Source: Pseudomonas crudilactis (GTDB lineage Bacteria; Pseudomonadota; Gammaproteobacteria; Pseudomonadales; Pseudomonadaceae). Taken from it: 64,000 bases of DNA. Positions 47,867-56,039 of this stretch are shown here, piece by piece; positions within the stretch are counted from its first letter, which is position 1, and the number at the start of each line of letters is the position of its first letter. The stretch covers positions 1-64,000 of the forward strand of contig NZ_WXVV01000006.1 of the NCBI RefSeq assembly GCF_013433315.1, given 5' to 3'. The notes under the pieces were generated by a model. That model was given only the letters and a program-made list of their open reading frames with translations, had not been told where the DNA came from and searched no databases. The translations under genes and the position numbers were made by a program.

Positions 47867-48019
47867 GAGGTTTCCTGCCTGAATTCGGCTTGCTAATGGA
47901 ATCGGGTTGCTGCGTCACACCCTTCGAAGGGCATGCAGGGCGCGGTCTATGCCGACCGCGCAAGGCATCGGAATGCTGTCTGGCCGGGGATATGCACCCG
48001 GAACCATTCACCAATGAGA

Positions 48020-48043
48020 ACGGATGACGTCTTGAAATAATTA
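48020..48043 (-). promoter_or_regulatory. Probable PvdS-dependent promoter of pvdL
   Basis: On the minus strand, TAATT (48043-48039), exactly 16 nt, then CGT (48022-48020). It differs from the TAAAT consensus at one base but keeps the spacing. It lies about 155 bp before the pvdL ATG. Confidence 0.65.
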
Positions 48044-48132
48044 GTCGGCAGGCTGGATCGCCAATGGGGCTGGGGTGTGGCGGCGTGTCGCAGTTCTCAG
48101 AATGCACTGTTGTGGATCATTAATTCTCTTTC

Positions 48133-48165
48133 TCAATTGACAATCATTATCATTCAACATAATTT
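48133..48165 (+). promoter_or_regulatory. pvdS promoter with Fur box
   Basis: TTGACA (48137-48142), 17 nt, TAATTT (48160-48165) form a sigma-70 promoter. A 19-bp Fur box at 48133-48151 matches GATAATGATAATCATTATC at 14 positions, including the last ten in a row, and covers the -35. Iron-loaded Fur would therefore block pvdS. Confidence 0.8.
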
Positions 48166-48235
48166 GTCGCTCGATGTGTAGGACGGCCCCGCCCCCCAGG
48201 CGTCCCACTAACCTATTGGCAGCAAGGTGATTTCC

Positions 48236-48790
48236 ATGACGGAACAAGTATCCACAAGCAGGTGCGATTCACCGCTACTTCAGGCATTCGTCGACAATCG
48301 GCTGATTCTGGTCAAGATTGCAGCCCGCATTACCGGCTGCCGCTCGCGCGCCGAAGATGTGGTGCAGGATGCGTTTTTCCGACTGCAGTCGGCGCCACCT
48401 ATCACTTCGTCGATCAAGGCTCAACTGAGTTATCTGTTCCAGATCGTGCGCAACCTCGCCATCGATCACTACCGCAAACAGGCGCTGGAACAGAAGTACT
48501 CCGGCCCTGAAGAGGAAGGGCTGAATGTGGTCATCCAGGGTGCTTCACCGGAAACCTCGCACATCAACTTCTCGACCCTGGAAAACATCGCCGACGCACT
48601 GACCGAACTGCCCAGCCGCACTCGCTATGCGTTCGAGATGTACCGCCTGCACGGCGTGCCGCAAAAGGATATCGCCAAGGAACTGGGCGTTTCGCCAACC
48701 CTGGTCAACTTCATGATTCGTGATGCGCTGGTGCACTGCCGCAAGGTCTCGGGCAGTCGTCGGGATGCGGTGATTGCCGGTCGTCGTTAA
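48236..48790 (+). CDS. pvdS: PvdS, iron-starvation ECF sigma factor
   Basis: A 184-residue ECF sigma factor of the iron-starvation group; it directs RNA polymerase to pyoverdine promoters. Region 2 includes RITGCRSRAEDVVQDAFFRL and LSYLFQIVRNLAIDHYRKQA; region 4 includes LPSRTRYAFEMYRLHGVPQK and KELGVSPTLVNFMIRDAL. The sequence is nearly that of P. aeruginosa PvdS, which begins MSEQLSTRRCDTPLLQAF. ATG 48236 (MTEQVSTS) is used; a GTG three codons earlier would add MIS. It is divergent from pvdL and preceded by a Fur box. The anti-sigma factor FpvR is not in the window. Confidence 0.96.
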   Translation: MTEQVSTSRCDSPLLQAFVDNRLILVKIAARITGCRSRAEDVVQDAFFRLQSAPPITSSIKAQLSYLFQIVRNLAIDHYRKQALEQKYSGPEEEGLNVVIQGASPETSHINFSTLENIADALTELPSRTRYAFEMYRLHGVPQKDIAKELGVSPTLVNFMIRDALVHCRKVSGSRRDAVIAGRR

Positions 48791-48810
48791 GACCTGAATT
48801 CGGCGTCAAG

Positions 48811-48888
48811 CCATTCGCGAGCAAGCTCGCTCCCACATGGGTTCTGCGTACACAGATCCAATGTGGGAGCGAGCTTGCTCGCGAAGAC
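48811..48888. repeat. REP pair (REPIN-like) downstream of pvdS
   Basis: CATTCGCGAGCAAGCTCGCT and its inverted partner flank a spacer with GGGTTCTGCGTACACAGATC, nearly the same as the spacer of the pair at 34768-34847. Confidence 0.8.
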
Positions 48889-48924
48889 GGACTCAAATTC
48901 ACAAAGATCCCAAGCCCGATCACC

Positions 48925-49938
48925 TCACGCCAGCTTGCACCGATCAAAAAACCGCTCACGCCCCAGGATCATCAGCGCCGCGCGCTTGTGCGGGAAGTCG
49001 AATTCCTTCTCGCAGTGGAAACACTGATTCTGCATATGGCCGATCATCTTCGCGTTGTCCGCCCGAGGTTCGGCGACCACGCGTTGCGTGCGCGGATCAT
49101 CGAGAAACAGGTAATGCACCAGCGCCGATAACCAGCTCGCCACTTTGTGCGGCCCACGGTGATCCTCTTCACCGACCAGCATGTGAATACCGCGATCGTA
49201 ATTGTCGGCGTCATAAAACGGCGCAATGCGATCTTCCTTGGCCCAGTAGGCTTCGAAATAGGCAAACGGCTGATCATCGAAACAACCGATCAAGGTCAGC
49301 GTATGCGGGTCAGCGTCGAGTTTGCTCAGGTACTCGCGATGCTTTTCGATACTGCCCTCTTCCTGCCAGAAACTGGCAACGCGCGGGCTGTTCTGCCAGC
49401 GGTTGAATCGCGGCAAGTCTTCTTCGATCTCGACCGTGCGCAAGGAAATCCACGCCCCCAGCCGCGCGTCGAAACGTCGATAGACTTCACCCCGCGGCTT
49501 CAGCGGTCGCAGCGGATGACGCTTGCCGGCACTGATGACCATTTGCTGCGGATAGCTGCCGGCCAGCGATGCGCCAAGCCACGGCTGCGGCAGCTGCCAG
49601 AACAACGTGCGTTCGCAGCGGTACTCGCCCGCCACGTCGGTCGCCACCAGCAAACCGCTGAGCAGGGCTTCGGTCGGTGGCTGATCCAGTTGCCAGGTCA
49701 ATTGCTGGCACTCAGGATCCCGGGCGAACAGCCAGTAGCAAGCAACCCATAGCGCCTGGCCCGGCAGCAGCGCAAAGCGCTCATCGAGCTGGATCGGCCC
49801 TTTGGCCTCACGGTCGAGGCGCAGACGAATCAGCGGTTGTCCGTCCAGGCTCAAGCTCAGACGGCTTTCGGTGGCATCGGCTTGGAGTTGACTGCCCGAG
49901 GGCAACGCCAGGGCAGTCAGATCATTCAGATTGGACAT
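48925..49938 (-). CDS. pvdYII: Siderophore acetyltransferase, PvdYII-like hydroxyornithine acetylase
   Basis: A 337-residue protein whose C-terminal 180 residues are an IucB-type siderophore acetyltransferase (FNRWQNSPRVASFWQEEG, then YFEAYWAKEDRIAPFYDADNYD, GIHMLVGEEDHRGPHKVASW and AEPRADNAKMIGHMQ). By homology it would acetylate N5-hydroxyornithine, a building block of pyoverdines that carry acetyl rather than formyl hydroxyornithine. It faces pvdS tail to tail and has an exact PvdS box 41-64 bp upstream, so it belongs to the pyoverdine regulon. The N-terminal 150 residues are a less conserved beta-rich domain, as in other long siderophore acetylases. The exact substrate is inferred. Confidence 0.82.
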   Translation of the reverse strand: MSNLNDLTALALPSGSQLQADATESRLSLSLDGQPLIRLRLDREAKGPIQLDERFALLPGQALWVACYWLFARDPECQQLTWQLDQPPTEALLSGLLVATDVAGEYRCERTLFWQLPQPWLGASLAGSYPQQMVISAGKRHPLRPLKPRGEVYRRFDARLGAWISLRTVEIEEDLPRFNRWQNSPRVASFWQEEGSIEKHREYLSKLDADPHTLTLIGCFDDQPFAYFEAYWAKEDRIAPFYDADNYDRGIHMLVGEEDHRGPHKVASWLSALVHYLFLDDPRTQRVVAEPRADNAKMIGHMQNQCFHCEKEFDFPHKRAALMILGRERFFDRCKLA

Positions 49939-49978
49939 GGGTCAGGCTCACGATAATCGTCGACAGTTCAACGAAGTG

Positions 49979-50002
49979 ACGTGATCCGGGCGGGGAAATT
50001 TA
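49979..50002 (-). promoter_or_regulatory. PvdS-dependent promoter of pvdYII
   Basis: On the minus strand, TAAAT (50002-49998), 16 nt, CGT (49981-49979), in the 86-bp gap before the acetylase gene. Confidence 0.85.
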
Positions 50003-50024
50003 GCTTGGTGCACAAATCAGTGCC

Positions 50025-50822
50025 TCAGCGGTGAAGCACCGGCACCACTGCAATCTTGTACGGATCGAAAATTTTCAGCATCTGGCCGTTGTCGCGCAAA
50101 CCTTGCAGCATCTTGCCGAACGCCTCACCAGTGATCGGCGCAGTCGGGCGAAGAATGGCGTAATGGTGATAAACCTGATCGATGCGTTGCGACACCAGCA
50201 ACTCGTCGCGCACCTTCTCGTTGCGCAGCAGGTAATCGCTGAGGTAGGAGCGCGTCACCAGGGCAATATCCGCACGCGAACGCAGCACCATCAGCAGGTT
50301 GCTGTCATGGGAATAGGTCAGCGTGGCGTTGAAATTCTGCGCGAGAAATTTGGGGTCGGCATTGAAGTTGGCGAATTCGTAGTGATAACCGCTGAATAGC
50401 GCCAGACGCTTGCCGGTCAGGTCGGCAAAATAGTTCTGCTGACGACCGACTTCACGTTGTGCAACGAAAATCTCCGCGTCCTCAAGGCCCATGTCGACAT
50501 CCGTATGGGGAATTTCCTTCCAGCCCCAATCGGGGTTCTCGAAAATCGCCATGTCGATCCGGCCCTGCTTGAAATCCCCGAAACGCCGCGGAATAGAGGT
50601 CGGCACCAGGACAAACTGATAGTCGCTTTGCAGGCGATTAAGGGCCTCGACCAGTTGCGGCAAGAGGCCTGTATCGGCACCGTTTTCCGGACGAATGGTG
50701 TAGGGCGGAAAATGCGCCGCGCCCACCCGAACCAGTTGCGCTGCCTGAACGGGCAATACCCATGATGCAGCCAGCGCTGCGAGCATCAGCCCCGCGGCCG
50801 TCCGGATTGGCAAAGACTTCAA
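50025..50822 (-). CDS. Periplasmic substrate-binding protein (SBP_bac_3 family)
   Basis: A 265-residue exported protein of the amino acid-type binding-protein fold (family 3). Signal peptide ends about ASWVLPVQAAQ. VGAAHFPPYTI, then GLLPQLVEALNRLQSDYQFVLVP and GRIDMAIFENP are typical. No permease or ATPase gene is nearby, so it may be an orphan sensor-type binding protein. The start is a TTG behind GGGGTG; the next ATG would cut the signal peptide short. It lies upstream of the pvdYII PvdS box and is not part of that unit. Confidence 0.78.
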   Translation of the reverse strand: MKSLPIRTAAGLMLAALAASWVLPVQAAQLVRVGAAHFPPYTIRPENGADTGLLPQLVEALNRLQSDYQFVLVPTSIPRRFGDFKQGRIDMAIFENPDWGWKEIPHTDVDMGLEDAEIFVAQREVGRQQNYFADLTGKRLALFSGYHYEFANFNADPKFLAQNFNATLTYSHDSNLLMVLRSRADIALVTRSYLSDYLLRNEKVRDELLVSQRIDQVYHHYAILRPTAPITGEAFGKMLQGLRDNGQMLKIFDPYKIAVVPVLHR

Positions 50823-50914
50823 AACACCCCACTCCCCGAAAAAATACCGATCAATGCATTCAAGCTAGGCGGTTTCGCCCAGTTAGCCAGTTTCCCGGCA
50901 GGATAGAAAGTCGC

Positions 50915-51538
50915 TCAACGCTCTTCGAGGACCAGAATCAGCGCCTCATCCGCCAACTGATCGAGGCTCAAACTGCCACCTGCACGGAACCAGGTGGTGG
51001 TCCAGGACAGTGCACCGGTGAGGAAACGTCGAGTAATAAATACATCACCGCGGATAAATCCGGCGTCCTTCGCTTCACCCAGCACTTGCAGCCAGATGTC
51101 TTCGTAGACATCGCGCAAGGCGAGCACCTTGGCCTGGCCATCTTCGGACAAGGAGCGCCACTCGTAGACCAGCACGGCCATCGCCTCGCCGCTGCCGCCC
51201 ATGATCGATTGCAATTCGCAACGGATCAGCGCCAACACACGCTCACGCACATTGTTGGCATCGGCCAGTGCGGCGCGCATCAATGCAGTGTTGTAGCGGA
51301 TGGTTTCTTCCATGACCGCGCGGAGAATTTCATCCTTGCTTTTGAAGTGATGAAAAATACTCCCGGACTGGATGCCGACTGCGCCGGCCAGATCGCGCAC
51401 CGTGGTGCGTTCATAACCTTTGTTACGGAACAGGTGAGCCGCCACTTGCAGCAGTTTGCCGCGGGCGCTGTCCGGGTCGGTCAAATGGCCTTGATCGACC
51501 AATTCGCGCATGACCCTCAGGGCTTTTTGCTCGTCCAC
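50915..51538 (-). CDS. atuR: AtuR, TetR family repressor of terpene catabolism
   Basis: A 207-residue TetR-type regulator. The DNA-binding helix-turn-helix is LLQVAAHLFRNKGYERTTVRDLAGAVGIQSGSIFHHFKSKDEIL. The C-terminal part is the ligand domain. It begins at a GTG 5 nt after AGGAGAG. It is divergent from atuA, with a long inverted repeat between, as in P. aeruginosa, where AtuR represses atuABCDEFGH until citronellol- or geraniol-derived acyl-CoAs appear. Confidence 0.85.
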   Translation of the reverse strand: MDEQKALRVMRELVDQGHLTDPDSARGKLLQVAAHLFRNKGYERTTVRDLAGAVGIQSGSIFHHFKSKDEILRAVMEETIRYNTALMRAALADANNVRERVLALIRCELQSIMGGSGEAMAVLVYEWRSLSEDGQAKVLALRDVYEDIWLQVLGEAKDAGFIRGDVFITRRFLTGALSWTTTWFRAGGSLSLDQLADEALILVLEER

Positions 51539-51615
51539 CCGTTCTCTCCTACAGTCGATCAGTCTGTTGCCCCCTGAAACCGCAGGGTTGCGCGCAATTT
51601 AAGCCGCCAACGACG

Positions 51616-51677
51616 ACCAAGCAAGCGCTTGGGCAGAAGATAGTTTCAACTGTTTACAAACCAAGCGCTTGCTTGGT
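51616..51677. promoter_or_regulatory. Candidate AtuR operator, 17-bp perfect inverted repeat
   Basis: ACCAAGCAAGCGCTTGG (51616-51632) is exactly complementary to CCAAGCGCTTGCTTGGT (51661-51677) across a 28-bp spacer. Each arm also holds the palindrome CAAGCGCTTG. The repeat lies between atuR and atuA and its position suits binding of two TetR dimers over both promoters. Confidence 0.75.
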
Positions 51678-51722
51678 AGCCTCCAGACACTTCTGTCGCA
51701 GGTTGCTGAGTCGGAGATAAAA

Positions 51723-53507
51723 ATGCCCACCACCGTTCGCATCGGATGCGCCAGCGCATTCTGGGGAGATACGTCCACCGCCGCCGCGCAACTGGTGGAG
51801 GGCGGCAATCTGGATTATCTGGTGTTCGACTACCTCGCCGAGATCACCCTGTCGATCATGGCCGGCGCACGCATGAAGGACCCGCAGGCGGGCTTCGCCG
51901 GCGACTTCATCGAAATCCTCACCCCCCTGCTGCCGCAGTTGGCCGAGCAGAACATCCGCGTGATCAGCAATGCCGGTGGAGTCAATCCGCAGGCCTGCGC
52001 CAACGCCTTGCAAGCGGCCTGCGACAAGGCCGGCATCGACCTGAAAATCGCCGTACTGCTCGGCGATGATCTGCAACCACAACTAAAACACCTCAGCGGC
52101 ATCAGCGAAATGTTCAGCGGCGCCCCGCTGCCGCCGATGTGCGTGTCGACCAACGCCTACCTCGGCGCACCGGGCATTGTCGAAGCACTACGACTGGGCG
52201 CCGATATCGTCATCACCGGACGGGTGGTCGACAGCGCCGTGGTCAGCGCCGCGCTGGTGCATGAATTCGGCTGGTCGTGGCACGACTACGACAAACTCGC
52301 CCAGGCCGCGCTGGCCGGGCACATCATCGAATGCGGCGCACAATGCACCGGTGGCAATTTCACCGATTGGCGTGAAGTGCCGGATTACGAACACATCGGT
52401 TTTCCGATCGTTGAGGTCAGCGCTGACAGCCAATTCATCGTCAGCAAACCCGAAGGTTCCGGTGGACTGGTCACACCGCTGACCGTCGGCGAGCAGATGT
52501 TGTACGAAATCGGCGATCCGCAGGCCTATCTGTTGCCCGACGTGGTCTGCGATTTCACTCAAGTCAAACTTCAGCAACAAGGCAAAAACGCGGTGCACGT
52601 GCACGGCGCCAAAGGCCTGCCGGCCAATGCTAAATACAAGGTCAGCGCTACGTATCCGGACGGTTTTCGCTGCACCGCCACTTGCCTGATCGCTGGCATT
52701 GATGCGGTAGAAAAGGCGCAGCGCGTCAGTCAGGCAATCATCGCCAAGACTGCCGAGATGTTCAGCCTGCGCGGCTGGGGCCCCTACAGCGAAACCAACA
52801 TTGAGCTGCTCGGCAGCGAAGCCACCTACGGCCCCCACGGCCGACGTCGCGACAACCGTGAAGTGGTCATCAAACTCGCCGTGCGCCACCCGAATAAACA
52901 GGCACTGGTGCTGTTCTCCCGGGAAATCGCCCAGGCCGCCACCGGCATGGCACCAGGCCTGACCGGCATCGTCGGTGGGCGGCCGACGGTGTACCCGGTG
53001 ATCCGGCTGTTTTCGTTCCTGATCGAAAAAAGCGCCTGCACCTTGCACATTGATCTGGCGGGTGAACGTCATCCTTGCGCCCTGCCCTCATTGGTCGCGC
53101 TCGACAGCGAAGATTTGCCGATTGCCCAGCAACCGCCGAAACCTCAGGGTCGCGCCGATGCCAGTGTGGCGCTGGTGAAACTGGCCGTCGCGCGCTCCGG
53201 AGACAAGGGTAATCACAGCAACATCGGCGTCATGCCTCGCAAACCCGAATACCTGCCGTGGATCGCCGAAGCGCTGACCCCGGCGGTGATGGTCGACTGG
53301 ATGAGTCATGTGCTCGATCCGATCCACGGCCGGGTCGAGCGCTGGTACCTGCCCGGCACCCACAGCCTGAATTTTCTTTTGGAAAACGCACTCGGCGGTG
53401 GTGGCGTGGCCAGTCTGCGCATCGACCCGCAAGGCAAAGCCTTCGCCCAGCAACTGTTGGAAATCCAGATCCCGGTGCCACAAAGCATCGCCGAACAGCT
53501 CGACTAG
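51723..53507 (+). CDS. atuA: AtuA, acyclic terpene utilisation protein (DUF1446)
   Basis: A 594-residue protein of the AtuA/DUF1446 family. [36 protein letters not shown] at the start, then [17 protein letters not shown], and the [17 protein letters not shown] block are conserved. It is essential for growth on citronellol and geraniol in P. aeruginosa; the reaction is not established, and a role in 3-hydroxy-3-isohexenylglutaryl-CoA handling is proposed. ATG 51723 follows GGAGATAA. The next gene starts 12 bases after its stop, behind AGAGGAGGG. It is the diagnostic gene of the cluster. Confidence 0.9.
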   Translation: MPTTVRIGCASAFWGDTSTAAAQLVEGGNLDYLVFDYLAEITLSIMAGARMKDPQAGFAGDFIEILTPLLPQLAEQNIRVISNAGGVNPQACANALQAACDKAGIDLKIAVLLGDDLQPQLKHLSGISEMFSGAPLPPMCVSTNAYLGAPGIVEALRLGADIVITGRVVDSAVVSAALVHEFGWSWHDYDKLAQAALAGHIIECGAQCTGGNFTDWREVPDYEHIGFPIVEVSADSQFIVSKPEGSGGLVTPLTVGEQMLYEIGDPQAYLLPDVVCDFTQVKLQQQGKNAVHVHGAKGLPANAKYKVSATYPDGFRCTATCLIAGIDAVEKAQRVSQAIIAKTAEMFSLRGWGPYSETNIELLGSEATYGPHGRRRDNREVVIKLAVRHPNKQALVLFSREIAQAATGMAPGLTGIVGGRPTVYPVIRLFSFLIEKSACTLHIDLAGERHPCALPSLVALDSEDLPIAQQPPKPQGRADASVALVKLAVARSGDKGNHSNIGVMPRKPEYLPWIAEALTPAVMVDWMSHVLDPIHGRVERWYLPGTHSLNFLLENALGGGGVASLRIDPQGKAFAQQLLEIQIPVPQSIAEQLD

Positions 53508-53519
53508 AGGAGGGTTTGC

Positions 53520-54389
53520 ATGGCTTACGCGTCGATTTTCACCGCCGGTCTGTTCAGCGGCCAGAGCATTATCGTCACTGGTGGCGGCAGCGGCATCGGT
53601 CGCTGCACCGCGCATGAACTGGCAGCCCTCGGCGCCAATGTGCTGCTGGTCGGGCGCAAGCCGGAGAAACTGCAAAAGGTTGCCAGTGAAATCGCCGAGG
53701 ACGGTGGCCGTGCACATTGGAAAGCCTGCGATATCCGTGATGAAGAAGCGGTGAAGCAATTGGTGAAAGAACTGATTGCCGAACACGGGCCGATTCACGG
53801 CCTGGTCAACAATGCTGGCGGCCAATACCCGTCGCCGCTGGCCTCGATCAATCAGAAAGGTTTCGAAACAGTACTGCGCACCAATCTGGTCGGCGGATTT
53901 CTGATGGCGCGGGAAGTGTTCAACCAGTCGATGAGCAAACACGGCGGCAACATCGTCAACATGCTCGCCGACATGTGGGGCGGCATGCCCGGCATGGGCC
54001 ACTCGGGCGCGGCGCGCTCGGGCATGGACAACTTCACCAAGACCGCCGCGTTCGAATGGGGCTATGCCGGCGTGCGGGTCAACGCGGTGGCGCCGGGCTG
54101 GATTGCCTCCAGCGGCATGGACACATACGAAGGCGCGTTCAAAGCGGTAATTCCAACCCTGCGTGAACATGTACCGCTCAAGCGTATTGGCACCGAATCG
54201 GAAGTCAGCGCCGCCATCGTGTTTCTGCTCAGCCCGGCGGCGGCGTTCATCAGTGGCAGCACCTTGAAAATCGACGGCGCGGCCAGCCTCGGCAGCCGTG
54301 CATGGCCGTTGCACAAAGCCACTCACAGCGAGTCGTTCAATGGTTTCCACCGGGCGTACCTTCCCGATGTCCTGAAGGACAAGGAGTAA
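53520..54389 (+). CDS. atuB: AtuB, short-chain dehydrogenase/reductase
   Basis: A 289-residue SDR with TGGGSGIGRCTAHELAALGANV as the cofactor loop and VNNAGGQYPSPLASIN as the NAG motif. The active-site region HSGAARSGMDNFTKTAAFEW resembles that of trans-2-enoyl-CoA and 2,4-dienoyl-CoA reductases rather than the classical YxxxK SDRs. In the atu pathway a role in citronellol or terpenal oxidation has been suggested, but the enoyl-reductase-like active site also fits a step on CoA esters. It is in the operon, 3 bases before atuC. Confidence 0.85.
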   Translation: MAYASIFTAGLFSGQSIIVTGGGSGIGRCTAHELAALGANVLLVGRKPEKLQKVASEIAEDGGRAHWKACDIRDEEAVKQLVKELIAEHGPIHGLVNNAGGQYPSPLASINQKGFETVLRTNLVGGFLMAREVFNQSMSKHGGNIVNMLADMWGGMPGMGHSGAARSGMDNFTKTAAFEWGYAGVRVNAVAPGWIASSGMDTYEGAFKAVIPTLREHVPLKRIGTESEVSAAIVFLLSPAAAFISGSTLKIDGAASLGSRAWPLHKATHSESFNGFHRAYLPDVLKDKE

Positions 54390-54392
54390 GCC

Positions 54393-56009
54393 ATGCCGCA
54401 GATCCACTCCCAACTCGACCCGCACAGCGAAGCATTTGCCCGCAATCGTACGGCGATGCTCGCGGCCATTGAACACGTACAGCAACTGGAACAAAACCTG
54501 CTGAACAAGGCCGCCGAAGCCAAAGCCAAATTCGACAAACGCGGGCAACTGCTGCCGCGCGAACGCCTGAACCTGTTGCTCGATCCTGGCGCGCCGTTTC
54601 TCGAACTGGCCAGCCTTGCCGGCTACAAATTGCACGACGACAAGGACGGCAGCGCGGCCGGTGGCGGGTTGATTGCCGGTATCGGTTACGTGTCCGGCAT
54701 CCGCGCGATGGTGGTCGCCAATAACAGTGCGATCAAGGGCGGCACCATCTCGCCCAGCGGTTTGAAAAAGTCTCTGCGCCTGCAACAGATCGCCCAGGAA
54801 AACAAACTCCCGGTGATCACCCTCGCCGAAAGCGGCGGCGCCAACCTCAATTACGCCGCCGAGATTTTCGTCGAAGGCGCGCGCAGTTTTGCCAATCAGG
54901 CGCGGATGTCGGCACTGGGTTTGCCGCAGATCACCGTGGTACATGGCTCAGCCACGGCGGGCGGTGCTTATCAACCGGGGTTGTCGGATTACGTGGTGGT
55001 GGTGCGCGGCAAGGCCAAGCTGTTTCTCGCCGGTCCCCCATTGCTCAAAGCGGCCACCGGTGAAGTCGCCACCGACGAAGAACTCGGTGGCGCCGAGATG
55101 CACGCACAGGTCGCCGGCACGGCTGAATACCTCGCTGAAAACGATGCCGACGGCGTGCGTCTGGTGCGTGAAATCCTCCGCATGCTGCCATGGAACGAGC
55201 AACTGCCATGGCTGCCGGAGCCGCAATACAAAGAGCCGCTCTACCCAATCGAAGAACTGCTGGGGTTGATCCCCGACGATCCGAAAAAGCCTTATGACGT
55301 ACGCGAAATCATCGCGCGCATCGCCGACGAATCCTGCTTTCTCGAATTCAAGGGCGAGTTCGATCAACAAACCATCTGCGGCCAATTGAAGATCCAGGGC
55401 CGCGCCTGCGGTTTTATCGGCAACAACGGCCCGATCACCCCGAACGGTGCAAGCAAGGCTGCACAGTTCATTCAGTTGTGCGATCAGAGCCAGACGCCGC
55501 TGCTGTTTTTCCACAACACCACCGGCTTCATGGTCGGCACCGAATCGGAACAGCAAGGCGTGATCAAACACGGGTCGAAACTGATTCAAGCGGTGGCCAA
55601 TGCGCGGGTGCCTAAACTGACCATCGTCGTCGGCGGCTCTTATGGCGCGGGCAACTATGCGATGTGCGGGCGCGGCCTCGATCCGCGCTTCATCTTCGCC
55701 TGGCCGAACAGCCGCACGGCGGTGATGGGCGGCGCGCAGGCCGGCAAAGTCTTGCGCATCGTTACCGAAGCCAAGCAGTTGAAGGACGGCCTGACGCCAG
55801 ACCCGAAAATGCTCGACATGCTCGAACAGGTCACCGCGCAAAAACTCGACAGCCAGTCCACCGCGCTCTACGGCAGCGCCAATCTGTGGGATGACGGGCT
55901 GATCGATCCACGCGACACGCGCACCCTGCTCGGCTACTTGCTGGATATCTGCCACGAGGCCGAGATTCGCACGTTGCAACCCAACAGCTTCGGCGTCAGC
56001 CGCTTCTGA
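54393..56009 (+). CDS. atuC: AtuC, geranyl-CoA carboxylase beta subunit
   Basis: A 538-residue carboxyltransferase subunit that transfers CO2 from biotin on AtuF to cis-geranyl-CoA. The crotonase-fold pair is complete: RERLNLLLDPGAPFLELASLAG, then PVITLAESGGANLNYA and GSATAGGAYQPGLSDYVVVV in the N-domain; FFHNTTGFMVG, GGSYGAGNYAMCGRGLDPRF and AVMGGAQAGKVL in the C-domain. It is close to the leucine-pathway LiuB, but the atuA, atuB, atuD neighbours decide the assignment. Confidence 0.9.
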   Translation: MPQIHSQLDPHSEAFARNRTAMLAAIEHVQQLEQNLLNKAAEAKAKFDKRGQLLPRERLNLLLDPGAPFLELASLAGYKLHDDKDGSAAGGGLIAGIGYVSGIRAMVVANNSAIKGGTISPSGLKKSLRLQQIAQENKLPVITLAESGGANLNYAAEIFVEGARSFANQARMSALGLPQITVVHGSATAGGAYQPGLSDYVVVVRGKAKLFLAGPPLLKAATGEVATDEELGGAEMHAQVAGTAEYLAENDADGVRLVREILRMLPWNEQLPWLPEPQYKEPLYPIEELLGLIPDDPKKPYDVREIIARIADESCFLEFKGEFDQQTICGQLKIQGRACGFIGNNGPITPNGASKAAQFIQLCDQSQTPLLFFHNTTGFMVGTESEQQGVIKHGSKLIQAVANARVPKLTIVVGGSYGAGNYAMCGRGLDPRFIFAWPNSRTAVMGGAQAGKVLRIVTEAKQLKDGLTPDPKMLDMLEQVTAQKLDSQSTALYGSANLWDDGLIDPRDTRTLLGYLLDICHEAEIRTLQPNSFGVSRF

Positions 56010-56039
56010 CCGCCACGGATTCTACGGAGAACAAGAACA

